Made by a program: the position numbers and the translations under genes. Below, one piece after another: positions 1 through 5,852 of a DNA stretch of 10,256 nucleotides. Each line of letters opens with the position of its first letter. Position 1 is the stretch's first letter. The stretch is from NCBI GenBank assembly GCA_018651445.1, contig JABIDZ010000067.1, forward strand, positions 1-10,256. Reading direction: 5' to 3'. Below the pieces are notes generated by a model. The model had not been told where the DNA came from and did no database searches. It worked only from the letters and a program-made list of their open reading frames with translations. Source of the DNA: Candidatus Iainarchaeum sp. (GTDB lineage Archaea; Iainarchaeota; Iainarchaeia; Iainarchaeales; JAAZKV01).

Positions 1-2043
1 ACGCATTGCGCTTGAAAATCCAATTAATTCTTTTACTGGTGCTTTTCCAATAATAATCGAAGAATCTCCTTCTTGTCTCATCTCAGTTATTTGTACACGT
101 CTAGAACCAAGTTCTCTTGAAGCACTTCCCATTTGGTCTTCTGGAACTGTAATTGTTAATGTTTGTTTTGGCTCAAAGATTTCTGTCCCAGCTTGTAACA
201 TACAAGCATAAATACCACGAGTAATTGCAGGTAATACTTGTGCTGGTCCCCTGTGGATTGAATCTTCGTGCAAAGTTGCATCAGTTAATTCAAATAGAAC
301 ACCTTGACATTTTTCTTTTGCTAAAGGTCCTGCATTCATTGCATCAAGGAATCCTTGGATAACAAGTTCTCGAATCTCGTTTAGAGCTTGTATCCCGCGT
401 GTTCTATCAACTAAAGCGTTAGTTCCGGTTACTGCCCAAACTTTCTTTGAAGTGTCGGTCTCAAATCCAACTGCTTTTAATTTGTCAATTGTTTCTCTGT
501 GCTTTGGTTTTAATTTTCCAGGGAATTCTGTTTCAAGCAAATTCTTGAAAATCTCTTCTGGTAATTTAGAAACCTTAATCTTGAATTTATTGTGTTTGTT
601 TGGACTCTTTGCTTCAAGCACTTGACTTTCTCCGTTCAATGCTTCGTGGTAAACAACAATCGGTTGACTAGTTTCTACTTCTAGTTTATGGTTGTTTTTA
701 ATTCGATAAATATTTACTTCTAAATGTAGTTCTCCCATTCCAGAGAGCAAGTGTTCTCCAGTTTCTTGGTTTATTGTTGCTTGTAAGTTAGGATCTTCTT
801 TACTTAATTTTTTCAAAACTTCGATCAATTTAGGTAAATCTTTTGGATTTTTTGCTTCGATTGAAATAGTCATTACTGGTTTTACATTGCTCATGAAACT
901 CTCAAAGGGTTTCATTTCGATTGTTGACAATGTTTCTCCCGCGTAAATATCTTTTGCTCCAACAATTGCAGCAATATTTCCTGCGCGTGCTTCACCAATT
1001 GACAAAAAGTCTCCGCTCATATAAACACCTAGTTTTTGAACTTTGATTTGTGCACCAGTTGAATTAGCGATTACCATATCGCCTGGTTTAATCATTCCTG
1101 AATAAAGTCTTCCTGTTGCAACGTCTCCTGCGTGAGAATCAACACTAACGTCTGTAATAACCATTCCTAGTTTTCCATCAGCGTTACAGGCTTCCATTGA
1201 TTTACTAATTTCTTGTTCAGTATCTCCACTCCAAATCTTTTTGATTCTATATTTTTGCGAGTCAACTGGAGAAGGTAAATTGTTTACAACCATTTGTACA
1301 ATAACTTGGTCAACAGGAGATTTTTTTGCTAATTCATCTTGTTGATCGTTTTTCATAAATTCATAAACTTGTTTGAAACTAACTCCGCTCTTTGCGATGT
1401 ATGGTGCACTAACTGCCCATTTCTTTTTTGCACTACCAAACGCAACTGTTCCTTTTTCTATAGAAACTTTCCAATCTTGTTTGAATTGATCAGGTGCATT
1501 TCTTTCAATTAAAGAGTTTACTTGTGCGATTACTTTAATGAATTTTTCTTGCATTTGTTGTTCGCTTGCATTTAATTCGCTAATGATTCGATCAACTTTG
1601 TTAATAAATAAAACTGGTTTTACGAATTCTTTTAGAGATTGTCTAATTACTGTTTCTGTTTGAGGCATTACACCTTCTACTGCGTCAACAACCAAAATTA
1701 CCCCGTCAACTGCTCTCATTGCGCGGATAACTTCTCCTGTGAAGTCTACGTGTCCTGGAGTGTCAATTAAGTTTACTAAGTATTCTTGTCCTTCCCAAGG
1801 AAAGCCCATTGAGATGTTTGCAGAGTTAATAGTTATTCCTCGATCTTGTTCTTGATCTTCATAATCCATCATTTGTGCTTCTCCGCTCAAATTTGAATTA
1901 ATTAATCCTGCGGCAGCGATTAAAGCATCGCTTAAAGTGGTTTTACCGTGGTCGATATGTGCTACTGTTCCGATATTTCTAATGTTTTTTTGATTAGCCA
2001 TTAATTTTTGTACTTGTTCTACCATGTCTTCTTTTCGTCCCAC
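1..2043 (-). CDS. fusA: Translation elongation factor EF-2 (aEF-2), 3' end cut by window edge
   Basis: This is the archaeal translocation GTPase, which moves tRNA and mRNA through the ribosome after peptide transfer. I translated 681 codons; roughly 50 C-terminal residues lie beyond the window. G1 is AHIDHGKT (residues 28-35), the switch I region contains DRGITIN (67-73), G3 is DTPGH (94-98) and G4 is NKVD (148-151). Domain IV carries DSIHRGPAQ, and its His597 (codon 253-255) is the diphthamide acceptor, so the cell should have diphthamide synthesis (inference). The start is GTG at 2041-2043, preceded by AGGTGAT 3 nt upstream. It gives an N-terminus MGRKEDMVEQ that resembles other archaeal EF-2 proteins; an ATG six codons later has no comparable site. 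The gene follows rps7 after a 28-nt gap and is probably in the same operon. No intein is seen. Family assignment is essentially certain. Confidence 0.97.
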   Translation of the reverse strand, partial: MGRKEDMVEQVQKLMANQKNIRNIGTVAHIDHGKTTLSDALIAAAGLINSNLSGEAQMMDYEDQEQDRGITINSANISMGFPWEGQEYLVNLIDTPGHVDFTGEVIRAMRAVDGVILVVDAVEGVMPQTETVIRQSLKEFVKPVLFINKVDRIISELNASEQQMQEKFIKVIAQVNSLIERNAPDQFKQDWKVSIEKGTVAFGSAKKKWAVSAPYIAKSGVSFKQVYEFMKNDQQDELAKKSPVDQVIVQMVVNNLPSPVDSQKYRIKKIWSGDTEQEISKSMEACNADGKLGMVITDVSVDSHAGDVATGRLYSGMIKPGDMVIANSTGAQIKVQKLGVYMSGDFLSIGEARAGNIAAIVGAKDIYAGETLSTIEMKPFESFMSNVKPVMTISIEAKNPKDLPKLIEVLKKLSKEDPNLQATINQETGEHLLSGMGELHLEVNIYRIKNNHKLEVETSQPIVVYHEALNGESQVLEAKSPNKHNKFKIKVSKLPEEIFKNLLETEFPGKLKPKHRETIDKLKAVGFETDTSKKVWAVTGTNALVDRTRGIQALNEIRELVIQGFLDAMNAGPLAKEKCQGVLFELTDATLHEDSIHRGPAQVLPAITRGIYACMLQAGTEIFEPKQTLTITVPEDQMGSASRELGSRRVQITEMRQEGDSSIIIGKAPVKELIGFSSAMR

Positions 2044-2071
2044 TGTATCACCTAATTATGTATAAAACTAT

Positions 2072-2929
2072 CTATCTACTTGATTTTGCAATTCGTTCTA
2101 CTTCGTCTTTTCTTTTTATTGCCATGCTCTTAGTGTCGTTCCCAGCTGCTGCAACAATTTCTTCTGCTAGCGCACTAGCTGCGTCCATTCTATTATTGAA
2201 TGAGTGTCCAAATCCTGCTAAAGCAATGTTTTTGATTGCTTCGTCAAGTCTTTTCATTGGAGAAACATCTACTGCAACTGAATAAGCTACTCCGCCTCTT
2301 TTGATTCGAGTAACATCTTCTCTTGGTGCAGCGTTTTCTATTGCATCAACTAAAACTTGTATAGGATTCTTTTTGGTTTTTGTTTCAACAATAGTAAATG
2401 CGTTTTCAACGATTTCCATTGTTTGGAATTTTTTCCCACAACCATTTCGTCCTCTAATAAATTTTCCAGAAAGTTTTCTTTTTCCTTGTCCACTTCTCAT
2501 AGCTTTGTTAATCAATCTTTCAACGATATTGATATTTGCTTTACCAAATTTAGTTTGGCTTTTCTTTCCAAACGAATGTGGAACTAAAACGGGATCTAAA
2601 TTAATGTAATTAACTAAGCTTAAATCGCTTACAATAACATTTTGGAAAGTCCATTTATCAAATAATTTGTACTCACTAAAAGGAGATTGTTTTTTAACAA
2701 ACACTGGTTTTTCAGTAGTTTCTTGTTTTGTACTATCAACATTAATTCTTGCTTCAAAGCTTTTTTCTTTTGGTTCTCTGTGAGTTGGTTTATGTTCGGG
2801 TTTAGTTTCTTTTTTTGCCTCAGTTGGTTTAGCTTCTGTTTTCTCAACAGGTTTTGCTTCTACCTTTGGAGTCTCAACTTTTTCTTCAACCTTTGTAACT
2901 TCTTCTTTAACTTTTGTTTCTTCAACCAT
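2072..2929 (-). CDS. rps7: 30S ribosomal protein S7 (uS7) with K/E/P-rich N-terminal extension
   Basis: uS7 is a primary 16S rRNA binder of the small-subunit head that contacts the E-site and P-site tRNA region. The conserved core starts near residue 85 (SEYKLFDKW). It includes FGKANINIVERLINKAMRSG (128-147), NPIQVLVDAIENAAPRED, GGVAYSVAVDV and the C-terminal AIKRKDEVERIAKSSR, all typical of archaeal S7. Residues 1 to about 57 are a low-complexity Lys/Glu/Pro/Thr tail (repeated xEAKP-like units), making the protein 285 residues against roughly 190-220 usually. A further insertion near 148-168 (GKRKLSGKFIRGRNGCGKK) lies between the two core helices. I chose ATG at 2929 because GAGATGAT lies 4 nt before it. 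The in-frame ATG at 2938 overlaps the rps12 stop as ATGA, is itself part of that site, and would add three residues. rps12 is directly upstream and EF-2 downstream. Confidence 0.96.
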   Translation of the reverse strand: MVEETKVKEEVTKVEEKVETPKVEAKPVEKTEAKPTEAKKETKPEHKPTHREPKEKSFEARINVDSTKQETTEKPVFVKKQSPFSEYKLFDKWTFQNVIVSDLSLVNYINLDPVLVPHSFGKKSQTKFGKANINIVERLINKAMRSGQGKRKLSGKFIRGRNGCGKKFQTMEIVENAFTIVETKTKKNPIQVLVDAIENAAPREDVTRIKRGGVAYSVAVDVSPMKRLDEAIKNIALAGFGHSFNNRMDAASALAEEIVAAAGNDTKSMAIKRKDEVERIAKSSR

Positions 2930-2934
2930 AAAAA

Positions 2935-3366
2935 TCATCTCTTACTCTTTTCTTTCTTTCCTGTTCTTAGCATTTCAAGAGAAACACCGTTTACATGTGT
3001 AACAAGGTATTTTACTCCCCAAAGATCTCCTTTTGATCCTCCTTGAGCTCCTCCAATACCTGATACTAGTACTTCGTCGTGTTCATCAATAAATTTAATT
3101 GCTCCGTCTTTTGGTGCTAATGCAGTCAATTCTTTTCCATTTTTGATAAGCTGTACTCTCACACATTTTCGGATTCCTGAGTTTGGCTGTTTAGCTGTAA
3201 CTCCTCTCTTTTCAAGTACAATTCCTCGTCCTTGTGGTGAACCTGCTAATAGATCGTCTTTTCGCTTGTGTTTAGCTTTTTGCTTTTTCATTGCACGTCT
3301 GTCTTTCTTATTCCATTTTTTACGGTTTTTTTCAAGACTTAATGCTGCAAATTCTCCTTTTCCCAT
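2935..3366 (-). CDS. rps12: 30S ribosomal protein S12 (uS12)
   Basis: uS12 sits at the decoding centre of the small subunit and influences accuracy. The 143-residue length matches archaeal uS12. Recognisable blocks are GEFAAL at the N-terminus, GRGIVLEKRGVTAKQPNSG (47-65), IRKCVRVQLIKNGKELTA, and DEVLVSGIGGAQGGSKGD followed by VKYLVTHVNGVSLEMLRTGK. The nearly invariant PNSAIRK loop reads PNSGIRK here (codon GGA), a small departure from the family. The start is ATG at 3366 with GGTGA 6-7 nt upstream. The TGA stop at 2935-2937 overlaps an in-frame ATG of rps7, so the two are translationally close-coupled. nusA ends 49 nt upstream, and that gap contains a possible internal promoter. Assignment is certain. 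Confidence 0.97.
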   Translation of the reverse strand: MGKGEFAALSLEKNRKKWNKKDRRAMKKQKAKHKRKDDLLAGSPQGRGIVLEKRGVTAKQPNSGIRKCVRVQLIKNGKELTALAPKDGAIKFIDEHDEVLVSGIGGAQGGSKGDLWGVKYLVTHVNGVSLEMLRTGKKEKSKR

Positions 3367-3393
3367 AATCGCTCACCAATATAATTTTTCTTC

Positions 3394-3407
3394 AATAAAT
3401 TAATAAA
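3394..3407 (-). promoter_or_regulatory. Possible internal promoter before rps12
   Basis: The 49-nt nusA-rps12 gap contains TTTATTAATTTATT on the minus strand. A start ~25 bp downstream would fall near 3375, just before the GGTGA site of rps12. The stretch is simply A/T-rich, so the match has limited weight, but this is the largest gap between nusA and EF-2. Confidence 0.25.
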
Positions 3408-3415
3408 TGCCTTCT

Positions 3416-3811
3416 TTACTTCAAAATCACTTCTAAATCATAATTTCGTTTCATTAATTCTTTTACTCGTCTTAATCTACTCGAATTTGATAACACTTTT
3501 TTCTTATTCGTGTTGTCAAGTCCTATTATCAATCTTCCTTTTTTTTGTTTTACTTCTCCTAATTCTATTTCAAATGTTTTTTTTATTACTTCTTCTGGCT
3601 TTGTTTCAAAACCAATAATCTCAATTCTTTTGTTTAACTTTTTTTCAAGTTCTTTCACATTGATCGCTTTTTTTCCAATTGCTTTTCCTACTTCGCTTCC
3701 TTTTACGAGGTATGAAACAATGTGGTCTCCGACCAAACAATCTTTTGCGTTAACGTTTGCAACGCGTGCCAATGCATTTATCAACAGGATTTCATCCATG
3801 TTTAATTTCAT
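3416..3811 (-). CDS. nusA: Archaeal NusA-like KH-domain transcription factor
   Basis: This is the short archaeal NusA (131 residues), which has KH RNA-binding domains only and lacks the bacterial N-terminal RNA-polymerase-binding and S1 domains. It is thought to act with RNA polymerase in elongation or termination. The family signature is visible: DEILLINALARVANVNAKDC (6-25), then KGSEVGKAIGKKAINVKELE (37-56) followed by LNKRIEIIGFE. The second KH half (about 75-131) is less conserved. The first KH loop reads G-K-K-A where the canonical GXXG motif needs a final glycine, so its RNA contact may be altered. The start is ATG at 3811 (MKLNMDEI matches family N-termini) with a modest AGGT site 10 nt upstream; the ATG at 3799 is an alternative. 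It lies 12 nt after the rpl30e stop, in the conserved archaeal order. Confidence 0.93.
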   Translation of the reverse strand: MKLNMDEILLINALARVANVNAKDCLVGDHIVSYLVKGSEVGKAIGKKAINVKELEKKLNKRIEIIGFETKPEEVIKKTFEIELGEVKQKKGRLIIGLDNTNKKKVLSNSSRLRRVKELMKRNYDLEVILK

Positions 3812-3823
3812 CTTTTATCTTAC

Positions 3824-4129
3824 CTACTTTATTAATTCTAAAACATTACTTTTTCCTTTGTCAAGAATAATCATTGCTGATACTACGAATGGTTTTCCGC
3901 AGATCTTTCCAAGTTCTAAACCTGTTTTTTTAATTTCAAATACTTTTTTCCCTTCAACATTAGCTAAATGATCTAACGTTTCTTTCTCGTTTTTAGGGAT
4001 GTTTGAACAAGTAACTATTAATTCGCCCTCGCCTTTAAGCAATTCTTTTTGGCTTTGTCTATAACCAAAAGCAACTTTGCCAGTGTCTACGGCTCTTCGA
4101 ATTTCTTTTCCTTCTTCTGCAACTACCAT
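3824..4129 (-). CDS. rpl30e: 50S ribosomal protein L30e (eL30)
   Basis: L30e is a large-subunit protein of the L7Ae/L30e/S12e/Gadd45 superfamily, whose members bind kink-turn RNA. Diagnostic segments are IRRAVDTGKVAFGYRQSQKE, GELIVTCSNIPKNEKETLDH, and TGLELGKICGKPFVVSAMII followed by LDKGKSNVLELIK. Length is 101 residues, normal for archaea. An open frame begins at GTG 4138, but that GTG is part of the Shine-Dalgarno-like AGTGAT lying 4 nt before ATG 4129, so I use 4129 (N-terminus MVVAEEGKEI). It is the first gene after a strong TATA promoter and a ~100-nt leader, and is followed by nusA 12 nt downstream. Yeast L30 represses its own mRNA by binding a kink-turn; a similar role for this leader is only a possibility. 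Confidence 0.95.
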   Translation of the reverse strand: MVVAEEGKEIRRAVDTGKVAFGYRQSQKELLKGEGELIVTCSNIPKNEKETLDHLANVEGKKVFEIKKTGLELGKICGKPFVVSAMIILDKGKSNVLELIK

Positions 4130-4229
4130 TTCAATCACTTTTTTCCCTGCTCACCAAGAGGGTTTTTTTCCTTGAAAAGATTTTATTAAAATCCTTACTC
4201 CAATGCCAGTGGCACTTTCTCAAGGGTTA
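4130..4229 (-). promoter_or_regulatory. Predicted structured 5' leader of rpl30e-nusA-rps12-rps7-EF2 operon
   Basis: About 100 nt separate the predicted transcription start (near 4229) from the rpl30e ATG, long for an archaeal leader. Several complementary segments are visible. Bases 4220-4225 with 4170-4175 form six Watson-Crick pairs, extendable by a G-U and two A-U pairs. The perfect 15-base palindrome GATTTTAATAAAATC (minus strand) lies at 4179-4193. The 11-base palindrome TGCCACTGGCA lies at 4204-4214. CCCT/AGGG (4145-4162) encloses a GGTGAG that could mimic or mask a ribosome site. This could be an autoregulatory leader, or only spacer; I cannot compute folding energies. Confidence 0.4.
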
Positions 4230-4250
4230 AAATAATTCTCTTATAGAAGG

Positions 4251-4262
4251 TTTATAAAGGTT
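4251..4262 (-). promoter_or_regulatory. Archaeal promoter (TATA box) upstream of rpl30e operon
   Basis: On the minus strand AACCTTTATAAACC contains TTTATAAA at 4251-4258, a close match to the archaeal TATA consensus. A start site about 25 bp downstream would fall near 4229. Immediately downstream is a near-copy of the same unit, AACCTTCTATA at 4242-4252, so the core element is tandemly duplicated. It separates the ribosomal operon from the lipoprotein gene, whose stop is at 4284. Confidence 0.65.
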
Positions 4263-4283
4263 GTTTTTAGTTGTTAGCTGGAT

Positions 4284-5030
4284 CTAGCCTTTGTTGTAAA
4301 TTCGTCCAACACAATTCTGGCAATCTTTTAGATCTAGTCTAACTGTTCCATAAATAGTTGTGAAAAAACTTTTGCGAAAACCATTGGCATAAATATTAAC
4401 GCTGTCACCAACGATAGTGTAAATGAATCCTTGAGGATATATTTTTTCATAGTTAACCGAACCTTCTGCACTATTAGTTGTTTCGATATAACCGGTTCCA
4501 TTTTCATTAAAAGTATATTTTGTCATAAGTACTCCGCTTTGATTAATCCAAGTTCCTATTAATCGATTAACCGGATATTTTATTTCTTCGTATTGATCAA
4601 AGTAATTTGTTTCGATTTTTTCAAAAACGGTTTCTCCAATACTATTACTCAAAATTAATTCGTCTTCGTTTCGCATATAATCTGCTCCGATTTCTGCGTA
4701 CGCTAAATCGCCTGCGATAAATAATTGTCCGTCTCTTATTTCGTATTCGAAAATATAATCAAAGTTTTCACTCTCACTTCCTTTTACAATTGCTTGTCCG
4801 TTTGCTAAAAATGCCCATGTTACATCCAGTTCTTCGTTTGCCCATATCCCAGTTATTGGTCCAGAAACAATTGGTGGAATAACAACGGGGTCTTGTGGGG
4901 GAACTACTCCGTTTCCGACTCCACTAATAACTGAAGCATCACTTAAGTTAGAATCTATTGCGTCTTGGGTACAACCAATTAATGTAAAGAGTAACGCGCA
5001 TGCAATTAGTAAAACAATTATTTTTTTCAT
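4284..5030 (-). CDS. Predicted secreted lipoprotein with two similar beta-rich (lipocalin-like) modules
   Basis: The function is not recognised. The N-terminus MKKIIVLLIACALLFTLIGC is a type II (lipoprotein) signal peptide with lipobox L-I-G-C, Cys20 being the predicted lipidated residue, so the protein should be anchored on the outside of the cell membrane. Residues 21-59 form a Pro/Val/Gly-rich linker. Two modules follow, about 60-140 and 157-235. Each opens with a G-x-W motif (ITGIWAN, LIGTWIN), then an aromatic strand ending in NG or ENG, then alternating strands, resembling small lipocalin-like domains of bacterial and archaeal lipoproteins. A CxxC pair sits at 237-240 (DCQNC). The frame is open from GTG 5075, but ATG 5030 starts exactly at the signal peptide and a promoter-like TATA lies inside the upstream extension, so I start at 5030 (248 residues). 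It lies 62 nt after mazF. Confidence 0.8.
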   Translation of the reverse strand: MKKIIVLLIACALLFTLIGCTQDAIDSNLSDASVISGVGNGVVPPQDPVVIPPIVSGPITGIWANEELDVTWAFLANGQAIVKGSESENFDYIFEYEIRDGQLFIAGDLAYAEIGADYMRNEDELILSNSIGETVFEKIETNYFDQYEEIKYPVNRLIGTWINQSGVLMTKYTFNENGTGYIETTNSAEGSVNYEKIYPQGFIYTIVGDSVNIYANGFRKSFFTTIYGTVRLDLKDCQNCVGRIYNKG

Positions 5031-5058
5031 TTCAATCGAAAAACTAACGCTTTTTTTC

Positions 5059-5073
5059 TTATTAAATGTTTTC
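5059..5073 (-). promoter_or_regulatory. Predicted promoter of the lipoprotein gene
   Basis: On the minus strand GTGAAAACATTTAATAAG combines an A-rich BRE-like stretch (GAAAAC) with the TATA-like TTTAATAA at 5059-5066. A start site ~25 bp downstream would be near 5037, giving a leader of only a few bases before ATG 5030. That suits a leaderless or near-leaderless archaeal mRNA and explains the weak ribosome site there. Confidence 0.45.
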
Positions 5074-5092
5074 ACGATGGTAAGTATACGAA

Positions 5093-5425
5093 TTATTCTT
5101 TGACAATATTAATTATTTTGTTTTCTACTTCATACATTTTTTCTTTTTTCAAAGAGCCAATCTTATACAAAATAATTGATTTATCTGCAGTAAAGATTTT
5201 ATTTGTTCTAATAAAACTATCCCAGCTTAATTTTCCACCATTTATTTGGGAATCTTTTAATTCTACAACATATGTATCCTTTTTGATTTGTCCAGTTATT
5301 TGACATACAATTAGATCATCGCCTAACAAGTTAGCTATTACTAGCGCCGGTCGCTTTTTTGTTGCCTTTAAATCAGTAAACGGAAAAGGCATTACGACAA
5401 TATTGCCTTTTACAAGTCCTTCCAT
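5093..5425 (-). CDS. mazF: MazF/PemK-family toxin (predicted mRNA interferase)
   Basis: Members of this family cleave single-stranded RNA at short sequences and are held inactive by their partner antitoxin. The 110-residue length is typical. Visible family features are KGNIVVMPFPFTDLKATKKR (6-25), PALVI, DLIVCQITGQ (37-46), SFIRTNKIFTADKS (70-83) and YKIGSL. Arg25 and Thr44 align with the catalytic Arg and Thr described for Bacillus MazF, and Ser70/Arg73 lie in the usual conserved strand, so the toxin looks intact. The start is ATG 5425 with GAGGAT 6 nt upstream. It overlaps the antitoxin gene by 16 nt (5410-5425), a common arrangement for such pairs. RNA target specificity cannot be read from the sequence. 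Confidence 0.87.
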   Translation of the reverse strand: MEGLVKGNIVVMPFPFTDLKATKKRPALVIANLLGDDLIVCQITGQIKKDTYVVELKDSQINGGKLSWDSFIRTNKIFTADKSIILYKIGSLKKEKMYEVENKIINIVKE

Positions 5426-5658
5426 CGTTTATCCTCTTCTTTTAAATTCCATAGCTTACCAAGAGACTTTTCGCTCGCAAATGCGGTTCCAAATCTTTCT
5501 TCTATTTCATCCATTTTTCTTAGTTCAATATGGTCATCAAATTCAAGCATTGCGATTTTTGAGCCTTTTTCAAAACCTTTCTTTTCGCGCAGTTTTTTCG
5601 AAATAGATATTTGTCCTTTATCTGTAATTGTTGCACTTCTAATATCTAATAATGTCAT
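5410..5658 (-). CDS. mazE: MazE/AbrB-family antitoxin (SpoVT-AbrB swapped-hairpin domain)
   Basis: This is the antitoxin of the following MazF-like gene. It probably neutralises the toxin through its C-terminus and binds its own promoter through an AbrB-type N-terminus. Residues about 8-48 (SATITDKGQISISKKLREKK, then GFEKGSKIAMLEFDDHIELR) are a typical SpoVT-AbrB domain: a beta strand, the DKGQI-SI-KKLR turn, a short helix, and the GxKI second half. The tail SLGKLWNLKEEDKRWKDL is charged with spaced Trp and Leu, as expected of a toxin-binding arm. The start is ATG 5658 (82 residues) because a perfect GGTGAT lies 3 nt upstream. The frame is open 16 codons further, but that stretch covers the promoter. 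A TATA box at 5691-5698 and a direct repeat at 5669-5684 precede it. Confidence 0.87.
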   Translation of the reverse strand: MTLLDIRSATITDKGQISISKKLREKKGFEKGSKIAMLEFDDHIELRKMDEIEERFGTAFASEKSLGKLWNLKEEDKRWKDL

Positions 5659-5668
5659 TAAATCACCA

Positions 5669-5698
5669 AAGTAAGATAAGTAAGAAAGGTAATATAAA
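5669..5698 (-). promoter_or_regulatory. mazEF promoter with direct-repeat putative operator
   Basis: The minus strand carries TTTATATT at 5691-5698 within a run of alternating A/T. The expected start site is near 5670, giving a leader of roughly 10 nt that contains GGTGAT. Two copies of CTTACTT (5678-5684 and 5669-5675, 9 bp apart) lie between the TATA box and the ribosome site, where an AbrB-type antitoxin could bind to repress its own transcription. The operator role is inferred from position only. Confidence 0.5.
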
Positions 5699-5841
5699 TA
5701 TATCATAGAATAATAAAGTTTAATTTCTTTAAAAAGAAATTTGAAGTTAGGTGCCGGCGGGCCGAATTAGAAAAATCAATCAAATCAAGAATGGAAATTG
5801 TTAATGGTCGCGCAACTAAGTTTGTTGAACTTGTGGAATGA
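5698..5841 (+). pseudogene. Possible 3' remnant of a small plus-strand gene
   Basis: No gene is confidently callable here, but the plus frame is open from 5698 to TGA 5839-5841. Its second half reads like a real protein tail: AELEKSIKSRMEIVNGRATK then FVELVE (5761-5838). An amphipathic helix followed by a short glycine-turn end is seen in many small antitoxins. No full-length start is available; the only in-frame ATG would give 16 residues. The upstream part overlaps the mazE promoter and a GC-rich spot with codons (CGG CGG GCC) unlike the neighbours. It ends 2 nt short of, and tail-to-tail with, the membrane protein gene. It could also be chance. Confidence 0.3.
5722..5741. repeat. Perfect 9-bp inverted repeat upstream of mazEF promoter
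   Basis: AATTTCTTT and AAAGAAATT are separated by AA (plus strand). The repeat lies 24 bp upstream of the mazE TATA box. It could be a protein-binding dyad or an A/T hairpin near the end of the rpo transcript. No U-tract follows in a clear terminator arrangement, so I leave its role open. Confidence 0.4.
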
Positions 5842-5852
5842 AGTTACTTCAT
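5838..5852. repeat. 15-bp palindrome across two converging stop codons
   Basis: ATGAAGTTACTTCAT is a perfect palindrome around a single central base. It contains the TAA stop of the membrane protein gene (minus, 5844-5846) and the TGA of the plus-strand remnant (5839-5841). It may fold as a small hairpin at the 3' end of the rpoB-A1-A2-membrane protein transcript, or may be incidental. Confidence 0.35.

Noticed and set aside
2058..2071. TATA-like TTTTATAC just before EF-2
   Set aside because: A start ~25 bp downstream would fall inside the gene beyond the GTG start, so it cannot serve the chosen start. EF-2 is more likely read from the upstream operon.
2687..3046. Phe/Cys-rich open frame on the plus strand opposite rps7 and rps12
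   Set aside because: It is the antisense shadow of Lys/Glu-rich codons (TTT, TTC, CTT runs). It lacks a ribosome site and the minus-strand genes there are certain.
5659..5706. Sixteen extra N-terminal residues for the antitoxin (MIYLYYLSYLSYFGDL)
   Set aside because: They cover the TATA box and leader, lack a ribosome site and precede a perfect GGTGAT-TTA-ATG. The AbrB domain starts after ATG 5658.
5740..5843. Complete tRNA gene on the minus strand
   Set aside because: Only the last ~20 bases resemble a tRNA 3' end. The matching T-stem 5' strand, anticodon arm, D arm and 5' acceptor strand are absent.
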